Assembly (NCBI RefSeq): GCF_000426285.1
Contig: NZ_AUFB01000010.1
Coordinates: forward strand, 124,001-188,000
Length of the DNA stretch: 64,000 nt
Direction: 5' to 3'
Source of the DNA: Rhizobium leucaenae USDA 9039
GTDB taxonomy: Bacteria > Pseudomonadota > Alphaproteobacteria > Rhizobiales > Rhizobiaceae
Shown here: piece by piece, positions 20,285 through 29,050 of the stretch
Position numbering within the stretch: the first letter of the stretch is position 1
Layout of the letters: the number at the start of each line of letters is the position of its first letter
Position numbers and translations under genes: made by a program
The notes under the pieces: generated by a model
What the model saw: only the letters and a program-made list of their open reading frames with translations
Databases searched by the model: none
Told to the model about the DNA's origin: nothing

Positions 20285-20751
20285 TGATGACTGACAAGGT
20301 TTCGTTGCGTAAACTCGATCTCGCGGACATGCCGGCGGCTGCGGCCGTGCATCGCGCTTCGTTCAACGAGCGGCTGCCGACGCTTGCCGGACTTCATACG
20401 CCGGAAGAGGATGTCGGTTTCTGGAGCGCCGTAGTTTTCAAAGATTGCCAGATCTGGGGCGCGGAGGAGGGCAGCCGCCTGGTCGGCGTCATCGCCTTTC
20501 TCGAGGATTGGATCGATCAGCTCTACGTTCTGCCCGAGGCGCAACGGCGCGGCATCGGCAGCCGGCTGCTCGATATCGCCAAGTCGGCCTATCCGGTGCT
20601 CTCGCTCTGGACATTCCAGAGAAATGAGCCGGCACGCCGCTTTTATGAGAAACACGGCTTCTTCGCGGTTGACGAGTCTGATGGGGCAGGCAATGAGGAA
20701 AAGGAGCCGGATGTGCTTTACAAGTGGGAAGCACGCTTGCACCGGATGTGA
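20284..20751 (+). CDS. GNAT-family N-acetyltransferase
   Basis: A 155-residue GNAT-fold acetyltransferase. The acetyl-CoA binding motif A is LYVLPEAQRRGIGSRLLDIA (Q/RxxGxG/A as QRRGIG), and the C-terminal strand region is TFQRNEPARRFYEKHGFF. The acceptor substrate cannot be deduced. The ATG at 20284 overlaps the murI stop, and a second ATG follows immediately (MMTD), so the exact start may be three bases later. It is the last gene of the trmJ-like / murI operon. Confidence 0.88.
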   Translation: MMTDKVSLRKLDLADMPAAAAVHRASFNERLPTLAGLHTPEEDVGFWSAVVFKDCQIWGAEEGSRLVGVIAFLEDWIDQLYVLPEAQRRGIGSRLLDIAKSAYPVLSLWTFQRNEPARRFYEKHGFFAVDESDGAGNEEKEPDVLYKWEARLHRM

Positions 20752-20795
20752 TTCACGATCGGACTGCGCGGCGGAATATTGGAGGTCGATATTTG

Positions 20796-20852
20796 ATGTC
20801 TTTTGAGAATGATTGCGGTGTCGTTGTCGAGGCCAGCCATGCGTCTGCGTGA
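20796..20852 (+). CDS. Possible 18-codon upstream ORF overlapping the lldD-like start
   Basis: An ATG at 20796 has a strong GGAGGT (20781-20786) nine bases upstream and reads 18 codons, ending 14 bases inside the downstream dehydrogenase gene in a different frame. The dehydrogenase start itself has only a modest GAGG. This could be a translational-coupling leader, or simply a ribosome landing site. No homologue is recognised. Confidence 0.3.
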   Translation: MSFENDCGVVVEASHASA

Positions 20853-21984
20853 ATGCCACAATTTCCATGATTTTCGCCTTCTGGCGCAAAAGCGTCTTCC
20901 CGGCCCGATCTTCAACTATATCGACGGCGCAGCCGACGACGAAGTGACGCTGCGGCGAAACACGTCGAGCTTCGAAAGCTGCGATCTCGTTCCCAATGTC
21001 CTGCGCGGCGTCAGCGAGATCGACATGTCTGTCACCGTCATGGGACAAAAGCTCGCCACCCCCTTCTATTGCTCGCCGACGGCGTTGCAACGGCTCTTCC
21101 ATCATCAGGGCGAGAATGCGGTTGCAGCCGCAGCTTCCTCGCTCGGCACCATGTTCGGCGTCTCCTCGCTCGGTACCGTGAGCCTCGAGGAAATCCGCAA
21201 GAAGTATCCGGGTCCGCAGGTCTACCAGTTTTATTTTCACAAGGATCGCGGTCTTAACCGGGCAATGATGCAGCGGGCAAAGGATGCCGGCGTCAATGTG
21301 ATGATGCTAACGGTGGACAGCATCACAGGCGGCAATCGGGAACGCGATCTTCGCACCGGATTCTCCATTCCGTTCAAGCTCAATCTGGCCGGTGTCACCC
21401 AGTTCGCCATCAAGCCCGCGTGGGCGCTGAACTATCTGACGCACGAGAAATTCCGCCTGCCGCAGCTCGATGAGCATGTGGACATGAGTGGCGGCGCCAT
21501 GTCGATTGGCAAGTATTTCACCGAGATGCTTGATCCATCGATGAACTGGAACGATGTCGCCGAAATGGTGAAGCACTGGAACGGGCAGTTTTGCCTGAAG
21601 GGCATCATGTCGGTCGAGGATGCCAAGCGTGCGGTCGACATCGGATGCACAGGCATCGTGCTTTCGAACCATGGCGGCCGGCAATTGGACGGCTCGCGCT
21701 CCGCATTCGATCAACTGGCTGAAATCGCCGATGCCGTCGGTGACCGTATCGATGTAATGATGGACGGCGGTATTCAACGCGGCACGCATGTCCTGAAGGC
21801 TCTGTCGCTCGGCGCCAAGGCTGTTGGTCTCGGCCGCTTCTATCTCTATCCACTGGCCGCTGCCGGTCAGGCAGGCGTGGAGCGCGCGCTGCGGCATCTG
21901 CGCACCGAGGTTGAGCGCGATATGAAGCTGATGGGATGTACCTCGGTCAGCGAGCTGTCGCGGGCTAATCTGCGGTTCCGCTGA
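20839..21984 (+). CDS. lldD: FMN-dependent alpha-hydroxy-acid (L-lactate) dehydrogenase
   Basis: A 381-residue flavoenzyme of the LldD/glycolate oxidase family that oxidises L-lactate or another L-2-hydroxy acid to the oxo acid and passes electrons to the respiratory chain. Seen: PIFNYIDGAADDEVTLRRN, the FMN-binding MLTVDSITGGNRERDLRTG region, the catalytic His segment LSNHGGRQLDGSR, and the phosphate-binding DGGIQRGTHVLKALSLGAKAVGLGR. The start at 20839 (MRLRECHNFHDF) fits the family; in-frame codons at 20803 and 20809 lack a well-placed ribosome site. It is a single gene. Substrate specificity is uncertain, so the symbol is provisional. Confidence 0.85.
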   Translation: MRLRECHNFHDFRLLAQKRLPGPIFNYIDGAADDEVTLRRNTSSFESCDLVPNVLRGVSEIDMSVTVMGQKLATPFYCSPTALQRLFHHQGENAVAAAASSLGTMFGVSSLGTVSLEEIRKKYPGPQVYQFYFHKDRGLNRAMMQRAKDAGVNVMMLTVDSITGGNRERDLRTGFSIPFKLNLAGVTQFAIKPAWALNYLTHEKFRLPQLDEHVDMSGGAMSIGKYFTEMLDPSMNWNDVAEMVKHWNGQFCLKGIMSVEDAKRAVDIGCTGIVLSNHGGRQLDGSRSAFDQLAEIADAVGDRIDVMMDGGIQRGTHVLKALSLGAKAVGLGRFYLYPLAAAGQAGVERALRHLRTEVERDMKLMGCTSVSELSRANLRFR

Positions 21985-22111
21985 TATGGCAATCGCCTGT
22001 GGGTTTTTTCAATCCACGGGCGCGAAGCCGGGAAATCTTTGATAGACGAGGGCGGCCCGTTTCTGAAAGATGGGCGCCTTCACATCTGAGTCTCGTCAAA
22101 GGGGTAGTGCA

Positions 22112-23629
22112 TTGCAGGTCGGCATCGACATGGGAACGGCGTCCGGCGGGACCAGCGCCCAACTCGATATCGAGGAACTGCTGGCAACGCGTCTCCTCGT
22201 GCAGGGCAATTCCGGTTCCGGAAAATCGCATTTGCTGCGGAGGCTGCTCGAACAATCGGCGCAATGGGTGCAGCAGGTCATCATCGATCCCGAGGGGGAT
22301 TTCGTCACGCTCGCCGACAAATTCGGCCATGTTGTGGTAGATGGCGAGCGCACGGAGGCTGAACTTGCCGGGATCGCCAACCGCATCCGCCAGCATCGTG
22401 TCTCCTGTGTCCTGACGCTGGAAGGACTCGATATCGAGCAACAGATGCGGGCCGCCGCCGCCTTTCTCAACGGCATGTTCGATGCCGATCGCGAATATTG
22501 GTATCCGGTGCTCGTCGTCGTCGACGAGGCGCAGATGTTTGCCCCCTCGGTCGGCGGCGACGTCTCGGAAGATGCGCGCAAGATGTCGCTCGGTGCCATG
22601 ACCAACCTGATGTGCCGCGGCCGTAAGCGCGGCCTTGCCGGCGTGATTGCCACACAACGCCTTGCCAAGCTTGCGAAGAACGTCGCCGCCGAGGCCTCCA
22701 ACTTCCTGATGGGCCGCACCTTTCTCGACATCGATATGGCCCGTGCCGCCGACCTGCTCGGCATGGACCGCAGGCAAGCGGAAATGTTCCGCGACCTGAA
22801 GCGGGGCAATTTCGTAGCACTCGGTCCGGCTCTGTCGCGCCGGCCGCTGCCGATCACCATCGGCGCGGTCGAGACTTCGGCGCGCTCCTCCAGCCCCAAG
22901 CTGATGCCGCTGCCGGATGCTCCGCAGGATGTGGAGGATTTGATCTTCACACCGGATCCGGAGGAATTCTCGCGGCCCGTTGTCCGTCGTGCAACGCCTG
23001 CGCCGCGTCCGACGACGGATATCCTGGCGGAGCTTTCCCGCTCCGCGCCTGCTGCCAACGCCGCGCCGGCTGAGCCGAAGGCGAGCCAGCCGGAATTGTC
23101 GGCTGAGGACCGCGAGGCGAGGTTGAGTGCCGTACTCTCGGAAATCCTCGATGATCCAGCCTCGGCCTTTCGCACAGATTCGGTGCTTTATCAGGAGTTC
23201 CTCGTGCGGCTCCGCATGCGTCGCATGCCGGGTGTGCCGATATCGCTTCCGGAGTTTCGTCGCCGCGTCGCGATCATACGCTCCGGCGCCGATGAGGCGA
23301 CCATGGCGACGGACGCCTGGGCGACGGCTCTGTCGCTCTCTTCCGGTGTCACCGACGATCTGCAAGGCGTGTTCCTGCTGCTCGCCAAGGCGGCCGTCTG
23401 TAGCGAGCCATGCCCTTCCGATGCCCGCATAGCCCGTGCCTACGGCACCCACTCCGCCCGCCGTGCCAGGCGTCTGCTCAGCTATTTCGAAGAACAGGGC
23501 AGCGTTGTCGTCCATACGGATTTTTCCGGCAAGCGCATCGTCGCATTCCCGGACATCGGTTGCCAAACCGCGCCGGGTGATGCCAATGCGCCTGATTCCC
23601 ATGGGGGGGAGCAGGCGGCGGCGGAATAG
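22112..23629 (+). CDS. HerA/DUF87-type ATP-binding protein
   Basis: A P-loop ATPase of about 505 residues resembling the HerA/DUF87 group of DNA-translocase-like ATPases. Walker A is GNSGSGKS (residues 32-39), followed by IIDPEGDFVTLADKFGHVV; Walker B is VLVVVDEAQMFAP. A sensor-like RGRKRGLAGVIATQRLAKL follows. The C-terminal ~200 residues are Pro/Ala-rich, then a helical domain. I prefer the TTG at 22112 because AAAGGGG lies seven bases upstream; an ATG at 22070 would add 14 residues. No nuclease partner (such as NurA or SIR2) is adjacent, so a role in DNA processing or defence cannot be claimed. Confidence 0.8.
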   Translation: MQVGIDMGTASGGTSAQLDIEELLATRLLVQGNSGSGKSHLLRRLLEQSAQWVQQVIIDPEGDFVTLADKFGHVVVDGERTEAELAGIANRIRQHRVSCVLTLEGLDIEQQMRAAAAFLNGMFDADREYWYPVLVVVDEAQMFAPSVGGDVSEDARKMSLGAMTNLMCRGRKRGLAGVIATQRLAKLAKNVAAEASNFLMGRTFLDIDMARAADLLGMDRRQAEMFRDLKRGNFVALGPALSRRPLPITIGAVETSARSSSPKLMPLPDAPQDVEDLIFTPDPEEFSRPVVRRATPAPRPTTDILAELSRSAPAANAAPAEPKASQPELSAEDREARLSAVLSEILDDPASAFRTDSVLYQEFLVRLRMRRMPGVPISLPEFRRRVAIIRSGADEATMATDAWATALSLSSGVTDDLQGVFLLLAKAAVCSEPCPSDARIARAYGTHSARRARRLLSYFEEQGSVVVHTDFSGKRIVAFPDIGCQTAPGDANAPDSHGGEQAAAE

Positions 23630-23646
23630 CCGGGAATACGGCACTG

Positions 23647-23675
23647 TTGATCCGTATCCGGGATACGCCTATAGT
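23647..23675 (+). promoter_or_regulatory. Promoter with palindromic operator in its spacer
   Basis: TTGATC (23647-23652) and TATAGT (23670-23675) are 17 bases apart. The spacer carries a perfect palindrome, CGTATCC-G-GGATACG (23653-23667). A protein bound there would occlude RNA polymerase. This is the classic layout of an autoregulated two-gene module. Confidence 0.6.
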
Positions 23676-23697
23676 CATCTCTATGGGAGATGGTTTC

Positions 23698-24033
23698 ATG
23701 ACCGTGCGTGACAGGATACAGCGATATAGGGAAAGTGGTGGAGCATCCGATCTGGTAAGGGTGGAAGTTCTGGTTCCGGCTGCACGCCGCGACGATATCT
23801 TGTCGCAAGCGGCGGAGATGCGTGCCGAATATCGGCAGAAAAAAGAACGCCTTCGGGAAGATGTCGAATTGGCGCTTCACCATTACGGCCTCCGCCTTCT
23901 TGACAATATTGATTTGGATCGATTGCCGGATTTGGCTCAGAAGGCGAAGGTGATAGCAAACGCCTTGATGGAACGCGGCGATGCACGTGCTTTCGCCATG
24001 GGGCGTCGCATGCTTGACGAGATCGGGCAATAA
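23698..24033 (+). CDS. Small protein, possible antitoxin or regulator of a two-gene module
   Basis: A 111-residue protein of unknown family. The segment VRVEVLVPAARRDDILSQAAEMRAEYR has the strand-then-helix character of ribbon-helix-helix or related DNA-binding domains, and a charged helical C-terminal half follows. GGGAGA sits seven bases before the ATG at 23698, which decides the start over earlier in-frame codons. It lies directly behind a promoter with a palindromic operator and three bases ahead of a broken nucleotidyltransferase gene. By position it could be the antitoxin/autorepressor partner of that gene. This is an inference from layout; no homology to a named antitoxin is recognised. 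Confidence 0.6.
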   Translation: MTVRDRIQRYRESGGASDLVRVEVLVPAARRDDILSQAAEMRAEYRQKKERLREDVELALHHYGLRLLDNIDLDRLPDLAQKAKVIANALMERGDARAFAMGRRMLDEIGQ

Positions 24034-24036
24034 TCG

Positions 24037-24517
24037 ATGGCGCTGACGAAATTGCAAAAAGAGGTTATGGCTTCCATCGCGAAAAATCGCTCGGAAACCA
24101 GCTATGTTGCAGGCGGGCTTGGTCTGAACATGAACTGGCCGCGTCTCTGTGATCATGGGAGCCGCGGGAAAACCGCCGCATTATTCTCCAGTCAGGACCA
24201 TCGATGAAATCCGGCGCAGAGGGTTGTCGGTTTCGACCGAAGACTATAATTCCGTGAAAGGTCTTCCGGCCGATCTTACGGCTAGTGTCATCCGAGACAG
24301 GCTTGTCGAAGCATTGGACAAGGCGGATCACTACGTTCGATCGGCACCAGCGGATATAGTTGGCCTGCTGGCGGTCGATGTCAACGGCAGGCCCGCTCAG
24401 ATATCGAGTTTGAACGAAAGCGGCGTGCAATTTCGAAAGGCGACTTCCGAGCGCGAGTTGATGCCGTCGTTGCCGGACGTGCCGGAGGAATGGCGTGGAA
24501 TAGGTCATGTGGAGTGA
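24037..24517 (+). pseudogene. Nucleotidyltransferase remnant with internal deletion
   Basis: Two reading frames together look like the ends of one gene. From ATG 24037 the first frame gives ALTKLQKEVMASIAKNR, then SYVAGGLGLNMNWPRL, which resembles the start of nucleotidyltransferase-fold proteins (expected to continue with S/T-D-D-I-D). The frame then breaks and ends at 24207. From about 24152 the other frame gives EIRRRGLSVSTEDY, then LTASVIRDRLVEALDKAD and DIVGLLAVDVNGRPAQIS, which resembles the C-terminal part of the same family. The catalytic Asp region and middle domain are missing. I infer a deletion of roughly 130-160 codons plus a frame change, leaving an inactive gene. It follows the 111-residue partner by three bases. 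If instead the second frame is a real gene, it would use the GTG at 24149. Confidence 0.6.
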
Positions 24518-24543
24518 AACCACCTGCCTTGTTGATCTTGCTG

Positions 24544-24572
24544 TTGACATTTTCATGACGACCCCTTACAGA
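24544..24572 (+). promoter_or_regulatory. Candidate rpsD promoter
   Basis: A consensus TTGACA (24544-24549) is followed after 17 bases by TACAGA (24567-24572). This would give rpsD a leader of about 160 bases, long enough for autoregulatory structure. A TATAAC at 24719-24724 is a weaker alternative without a good -35. Confidence 0.45.
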
Positions 24573-24742
24573 CCCCGCCAACGCCGGGCAGAAATGTCCG
24601 GTGTTTCATTTAACATGTCCCGTGGTTTCCTCCGTTCGCTAACGTGAGAAGCCTGTCAGAGCTCGAAAAAGGGGTTCAGAGGAGGGCGTGTTTCCTTCGC
24701 GGTTCGGCAACGGGCCGCTATAACACTTTGAAAGGAAATGCG

Positions 24743-25360
24743 ATGAGCAAGCGCGAATCGTCCAAATACAAAATTGACCGCCGTATGGGCGAAAACATCT
24801 GGGGCCGTCCGAAGTCCCCGGTCAACCGCCGCGAATACGGCCCGGGCCAGCACGGCCAGCGTCGCAAGGGCAAGCTCTCCGACTTCGGCGTGCAGCTCCG
24901 CGCAAAGCAGAAGCTGAAGGGCTACTACGGCGACCTGCGTGAAAAGCAGTTCCGCGCCATCTTCGACGAAGCCAACCGCCGCAAGGGCGACACTTCGGAA
25001 AACCTGATCGGCCTGCTCGAATCGCGCCTCGACGCGATCGTCTATCGCGCCAAGTTCGTTCCGACCGTTTTCGCTGCCCGTCAGTTCGTCAACCATGGCC
25101 ACGTCACCGTTAACGGCGTTCGCGTCAACATCGGTTCGTACCGCTGCAAGGCCGGCGACGTTATCGAAGTTCGCGAAAAGTCCAAGCAGCTCGTCACCGT
25201 TCTGGAATCGGTTAGCCTCGCTGAACGCGACGTTCCGGATTACGTCGAAGCCGACCATAACAAGATGGTTGCGACCTTCGCCCGCGTTCCGGCCCTCGGC
25301 GACGTACCGTACCCGGTCGTCATGGAACCGCATCTGGTCGTCGAATTCTATTCGCGTTAA
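24743..25360 (+). CDS. rpsD: 30S ribosomal protein S4
   Basis: S4 is a primary 16S rRNA-binding protein that nucleates assembly of the 30S body. The 205-residue sequence begins with [21 protein letters not shown], includes [17 protein letters not shown], and has the S4 RNA-binding domain [31 protein letters not shown]. It lacks the zinc-type cysteine cluster, as in the C-minus S4 form. The ATG at 24743 follows AAAGGA. As usual in Rhizobiales it stands alone, away from the main ribosomal operons, and ends in a strong terminator. Confidence 0.98.
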   Translation: MSKRESSKYKIDRRMGENIWGRPKSPVNRREYGPGQHGQRRKGKLSDFGVQLRAKQKLKGYYGDLREKQFRAIFDEANRRKGDTSENLIGLLESRLDAIVYRAKFVPTVFAARQFVNHGHVTVNGVRVNIGSYRCKAGDVIEVREKSKQLVTVLESVSLAERDVPDYVEADHNKMVATFARVPALGDVPYPVVMEPHLVVEFYSR

Positions 25361-25385
25361 TAGGCGGATATCTTCTTACGAATGC

Positions 25386-25414
25386 AAAAGCCGCTCTTTT
25401 CGAGCGGCTTTTTT
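25386..25414 (+). terminator. Rho-independent terminator of rpsD
   Basis: AAAAGCCGCTC (25386-25396) pairs perfectly with GAGCGGCTTTT (25402-25412) around a five-base loop, followed by more T. It ends only 16 bases before the glsA start codon. Confidence 0.9.
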
Positions 25415-25430
25415 GTCTTTGGAGCGTTCG

Positions 25431-26360
25431 ATGAGTGATTTGCAGGCAATTCTCGACAGCATCCACACCGAGCTTTTGCCGCGCCTCGGCGAAGGCAAGG
25501 TCGCCGACTATATTCCAGAGCTCGCCAAGGTCGATCCGAACCAGTTCGGCATGGCGATCGCGACGGTGGACGGCAATGTCCGCAGCGTCGGCGACGCCGA
25601 TATTCCCTTTTCCATTCAAAGCATTTCCAAGGTCTTCATGCTGACCTTGGCGCTTGGCAAGGTGGGCGAAAGCCTGTGGAAGCGCGTCGGGCGCGAGCCT
25701 TCCGGCACTGCCTTCAATTCCATCGTCCAACTCGAGCGCGAGGAGGGGATTCCGCGCAATCCGTTCATCAATGCCGGGGCGATCGCCGTCAGCGACATCG
25801 TGCTTTCCGGCCATGCGCCGCGAGAGGCGATCGGCGAGTTGTTGCGCTTCGTGCGCTACGTCGCCGACGATGAGTCCATCACCATTGACGACAAGGTGGC
25901 GCGCTCGGAGACGCAGACCGGTTTCCGCAATATCGCGCTCGCCAATTTCATGCGCGCCTATGGCAATCTCGATCACCCCGTCGAGCATGTGCTCGGCGTC
26001 TATTTCCATCAATGCGCGCTGTCGATGACTTGCGAGCAATTGGCCAAGGCTGGGCTTTATCTCGCGGCTCGGGGTACCAATCCGATCACCGGCCATTCCG
26101 TCGTTTCGCCGAAGCGGGCGCGACGAATCAATGCGTTGATGCTGACATGCGGCCATTATGACGGTTCCGGCGATTTCGCCTATCATGTGGGCTTGCCTGG
26201 CAAGAGCGGCGTCGGTGGCGGCATTCTCGCGGTGGCGCCGGGTATCGGCTCAATTGCGGTCTGGTCGCCGGGGCTGAACAAGGTCGGCAATTCGCAGCTT
26301 GGCGCGGTGGCGCTGGAAATGCTTGCCGCTCGGACCGGATGGTCGGTCTTCGGTGATTGA
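25431..26360 (+). CDS. glsA: Glutaminase
   Basis: A serine-dependent beta-lactamase-fold glutaminase that hydrolyses glutamine to glutamate and ammonia. The 309-residue protein carries the S-x-x-K catalytic motif (S64-I-S-K67 in SIQSISKVF). Family segments [34 protein letters not shown] and [20 protein letters not shown] follow. The ATG at 25431 has GGAG six bases upstream. It sits directly after the rpsD terminator, so transcription probably depends on read-through or on a promoter inside rpsD; none is visible in the 16-base gap. Confidence 0.96.
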   Translation: MSDLQAILDSIHTELLPRLGEGKVADYIPELAKVDPNQFGMAIATVDGNVRSVGDADIPFSIQSISKVFMLTLALGKVGESLWKRVGREPSGTAFNSIVQLEREEGIPRNPFINAGAIAVSDIVLSGHAPREAIGELLRFVRYVADDESITIDDKVARSETQTGFRNIALANFMRAYGNLDHPVEHVLGVYFHQCALSMTCEQLAKAGLYLAARGTNPITGHSVVSPKRARRINALMLTCGHYDGSGDFAYHVGLPGKSGVGGGILAVAPGIGSIAVWSPGLNKVGNSQLGAVALEMLAARTGWSVFGD

Positions 26361-26420
26361 TATGGTGTCTTCCCGCTGCGCTTTCTGGTATCAGCGTGGC
26401 GAAGCCCGAGGTATGACAAG

Positions 26421-27296
26421 ATGAATATCGCAACGACGGTAGCGGATGAGTTCGATATCGATGCCGAGGATGGTCATGGTGCCGTCCATCCGCTGTTTGC
26501 CGACGCGCCGCGGTCGGTCTCCTTCAACAAGCTACGCAAGCGCCTGCTGCGTCAGGTGCGTCAGGCGCTCGAAGATTTCCAGATGCTGAAGGGCCAGAAG
26601 CGTTGGCTTGTCGGTCTCTCCGGCGGCAAGGATTCCTACGGGTTGCTCTCGATCCTGCTTGATCTCAAATGGCGCGGCCTGCTGCCGGTTGAGTTGATCG
26701 CCTGCAATCTCGATCAGGGGCAGCCGAATTTCCCCAAGCATGTACTGCCGGAGTATCTGACGAAGATCGGTGTCGAACACCGGATCGAATATCGCGACAC
26801 CTATTCGATCGTGAAGGAAAAGGTGCCGGACGGCGCCACCTATTGCTCCCTCTGCTCACGTCTGCGCCGCGGCAACCTCTACCGCATCGCCCGTGAAGAG
26901 GGCTGTGACGCCCTGGTGCTCGGTCATCATCGTGAGGATATCCTCGAAACCTTCTTCATGAATTTCTTCCATGGTGGCCGGCTGGCTTCGATGCCGGCGA
27001 AGCTCCTGAACGACGAGGGCGACCTTATGGTGCTGCGTCCGCTCGCCTATTCTGCCGAGGACGATCTCGCCAAGTTTGCCGCTGCCATGCAATTCCCGAT
27101 TATTCCGTGCGATCTCTGCGGTTCGCAGGATGGTCTGCAACGCAATGCGATGAAGGACATGCTCGCCGATATCGAACGTCGCATGCCTGGCCGCAAGGAC
27201 ACGATGCTGCGGGCACTGGCGCATGTGAACCCGTCGCACCTGCTCGACCCGAAGCTGTTTGATTTTGCGGCGCTGATTACCGCAAAGCCGGAATAA
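26421..27296 (+). CDS. ttcA: tRNA 2-thiocytidine(32) synthetase TtcA
   Basis: TtcA is an ATP- and iron-sulfur-dependent enzyme that thiolates cytidine 32 of some tRNAs. The 291-residue protein has the PP-loop SGGKDS (residues 67-72), the CxxC pair C142/C145 in [11 protein letters not shown], and a further CxxC (C230/C233) near the end of the core. H-H-R-E-D in [17 protein letters not shown] is also typical. Length and cysteines are complete. It is a single gene followed by a Fic-protein gene. Confidence 0.95.
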   Translation: MNIATTVADEFDIDAEDGHGAVHPLFADAPRSVSFNKLRKRLLRQVRQALEDFQMLKGQKRWLVGLSGGKDSYGLLSILLDLKWRGLLPVELIACNLDQGQPNFPKHVLPEYLTKIGVEHRIEYRDTYSIVKEKVPDGATYCSLCSRLRRGNLYRIAREEGCDALVLGHHREDILETFFMNFFHGGRLASMPAKLLNDEGDLMVLRPLAYSAEDDLAKFAAAMQFPIIPCDLCGSQDGLQRNAMKDMLADIERRMPGRKDTMLRALAHVNPSHLLDPKLFDFAALITAKPE

Positions 27297-27371
27297 AGAA
27301 GGGCGATGGTTCTCGGCGTTTTTTCCGTCTAACCTACAATCGGATCGTCGAATTTTTGAAAGCCGTCCGGC

Positions 27372-28142
27372 ATGACCTCGCCCGAGCAACTTTTCGTCAA
27401 AAAGAATGAGCTTGACCAGCTCAAGCGAAACATGGTCGCGGGCGGACTGGATGGTCTGGAACATGCGCAGCGGATCGACATCACCTACACGTCGAATGCG
27501 ATCGAAGGAAACACACTGACTGCGGGCGAGACGGCTCTGGTCATTGAAAAAGGAATCACCGTCGGCGGCAAGCCGCTCAAGGATCATCTGGAGGCCATCG
27601 ACCACGCGCGGGCATTGGATTGGGTGGTCGAGATTTCCGCTGATGGCAGCGGACCGATCACGGAAGCGGACATACGCAACCTCCACCATTTGGTGGTCGC
27701 ACAATCAAAGCCCGAGATCGCAGGCCGCTATGCGGATCGTGCTCGTTATGTCAACACCGACGCCGGTGCGCATCATTTTCCATCACCGGCTGAAGTTGTC
27801 GCTTTGATGGGTGATTTCTGCCGTTGGCTCGGACAAGCGAAGAATTCGCCGGAAACAGCGTTCAGAGCCCATCGGCAATTGGTCCGCATTCATCCCTTCA
27901 ACGATGGCAATGGCCGCACGGCACGGCTGCTGATGAATTTGGTACTGCTGAGAGCAGGGTATCCACCTATAGCCATCCGACCGGAAGATCGCCCCGCCTA
28001 CATTGCCGCTCTGGAAGAGGAGCAACGGGGCGGTGGACATGAAGCCTTTGACAAAATGATGTATCGGCGACTGGATCAGACCTTAGATCTTTATATAGAC
28101 GCAGCACGGCAAGCGCGGGCTCAGCCTGTTTCCAAAAGCTGA
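27372..28142 (+). CDS. Fic-domain protein, class II with N-terminal inhibitory motif
   Basis: A 256-residue Fic protein that probably transfers AMP (or another nucleotide moiety) from NTP to a hydroxyl of a target protein. The active-site loop HPFNDGNGR (residues 174-182) is complete, with catalytic H174. An inhibitory helix motif, (S/T)xxxE(G/N), is present as S41-N-A-I-E45-G46 upstream of the Fic core, so the enzyme should be self-inhibited as class II Fic proteins are. There is no partner antitoxin gene, consistent with an intramolecular inhibitor. The target protein is unknown. A short basic tail (RQARAQPVSKS) ends the protein. Confidence 0.9.
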   Translation: MTSPEQLFVKKNELDQLKRNMVAGGLDGLEHAQRIDITYTSNAIEGNTLTAGETALVIEKGITVGGKPLKDHLEAIDHARALDWVVEISADGSGPITEADIRNLHHLVVAQSKPEIAGRYADRARYVNTDAGAHHFPSPAEVVALMGDFCRWLGQAKNSPETAFRAHRQLVRIHPFNDGNGRTARLLMNLVLLRAGYPPIAIRPEDRPAYIAALEEEQRGGGHEAFDKMMYRRLDQTLDLYIDAARQARAQPVSKS

Positions 28143-28208
28143 GCTTTTGCCACAACCGCGTCATCGAATCGGGCATAAGAGGGGCCTCTCTTCAGGCAAA
28201 GGTCACCG

Positions 28209-29033
28209 ATGACGCTCTCCGATCCAGACTTCGAATATTTGATGGCAATAGTAGCTGAGGCTGCGGCGCGTGAAATCCTGCCGCGCTTTCGTAATCTTGG
28301 CGTTGATGGCGTTTCCGAAAAGACGTCGGCTATCGACGTGGTGACGGAAGCTGATCTGCTGGCGGAGAGGCATATCACGGCGGCGCTGAAGGCGCGCTTT
28401 CCCGACGCGCTCACCGTGGGAGAGGAAGCCTACGAGGCCGACAGGTCGGTCGTGCCGGCGTTGGCGGATGCGGAGCTCGCCTTTGTCATCGATCCCGTTG
28501 ACGGCACCTTCAATTTCGCATCCGGTTCACCCCTCTTCGGAACGATCCTTGCCGTTGTCGCCAAGGGCGAGACGATTGCCGGTATCATCCATGATTCGGT
28601 GCTCGGGGATACCGTCACCGCCATACGCGATTCCGGCGCCTATTTGCGGCGACGGGCAGGGCAGGTGACTCGGCTGGCAGTTGCCCCGGCCGTACCCTTG
28701 AGCGAGATGGCCGGCTTGATCTCCTGGCTCTATTTGGACGAGCCGGATCGCTCGCGCATCAGCACCAATATGGCGAAGATCCGCATGCCTTTTTCGCTGA
28801 ATTGTTCGGCCTATGAATATTGGTTGATTGCGTCAGGCAGGATCCACTTCATTGGCCACGCGAGGCTGATGCCGTGGGATCATCTCGCAGGCGTGCTCAT
28901 TCATCAGGAGGCCGGCGGCTTTGCCGCAAAATTCGACAGTACGCCTTATCTCCCCGCCGAAACGACGGGCGGCATTATTTTGGCACCTGATGAGGAAAGC
29001 TGGCGGATGATCCGCCGCGAGATCATTGGTTGA
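28209..29033 (+). CDS. Inositol monophosphatase family protein (paralog 1)
   Basis: A 274-residue Mg2+-dependent phosphatase of the inositol monophosphatase superfamily. Metal ligands are visible in GEE (71-73), DPVDGT (95-100) and WDH (223-225). Family members hydrolyse inositol phosphate, fructose 1,6-bisphosphate, histidinol phosphate or PAP; which applies here is unclear. It is followed 17 bases later by a second, clearly related gene with the same domain layout and the same FNFASG after the DPxDGT motif, so the pair arose by tandem duplication. Confidence 0.88.
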   Translation: MTLSDPDFEYLMAIVAEAAAREILPRFRNLGVDGVSEKTSAIDVVTEADLLAERHITAALKARFPDALTVGEEAYEADRSVVPALADAELAFVIDPVDGTFNFASGSPLFGTILAVVAKGETIAGIIHDSVLGDTVTAIRDSGAYLRRRAGQVTRLAVAPAVPLSEMAGLISWLYLDEPDRSRISTNMAKIRMPFSLNCSAYEYWLIASGRIHFIGHARLMPWDHLAGVLIHQEAGGFAAKFDSTPYLPAETTGGIILAPDEESWRMIRREIIG

Positions 29034-29050
29034 TTGGAAAGGATTGTTTC

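Noticed and set aside
21965..23644. Long minus-strand open frame opposite the HerA-like ATPase gene
   Set aside because: Composition is Arg/His-rich shadow sequence, while the plus strand shows clean Walker motifs.
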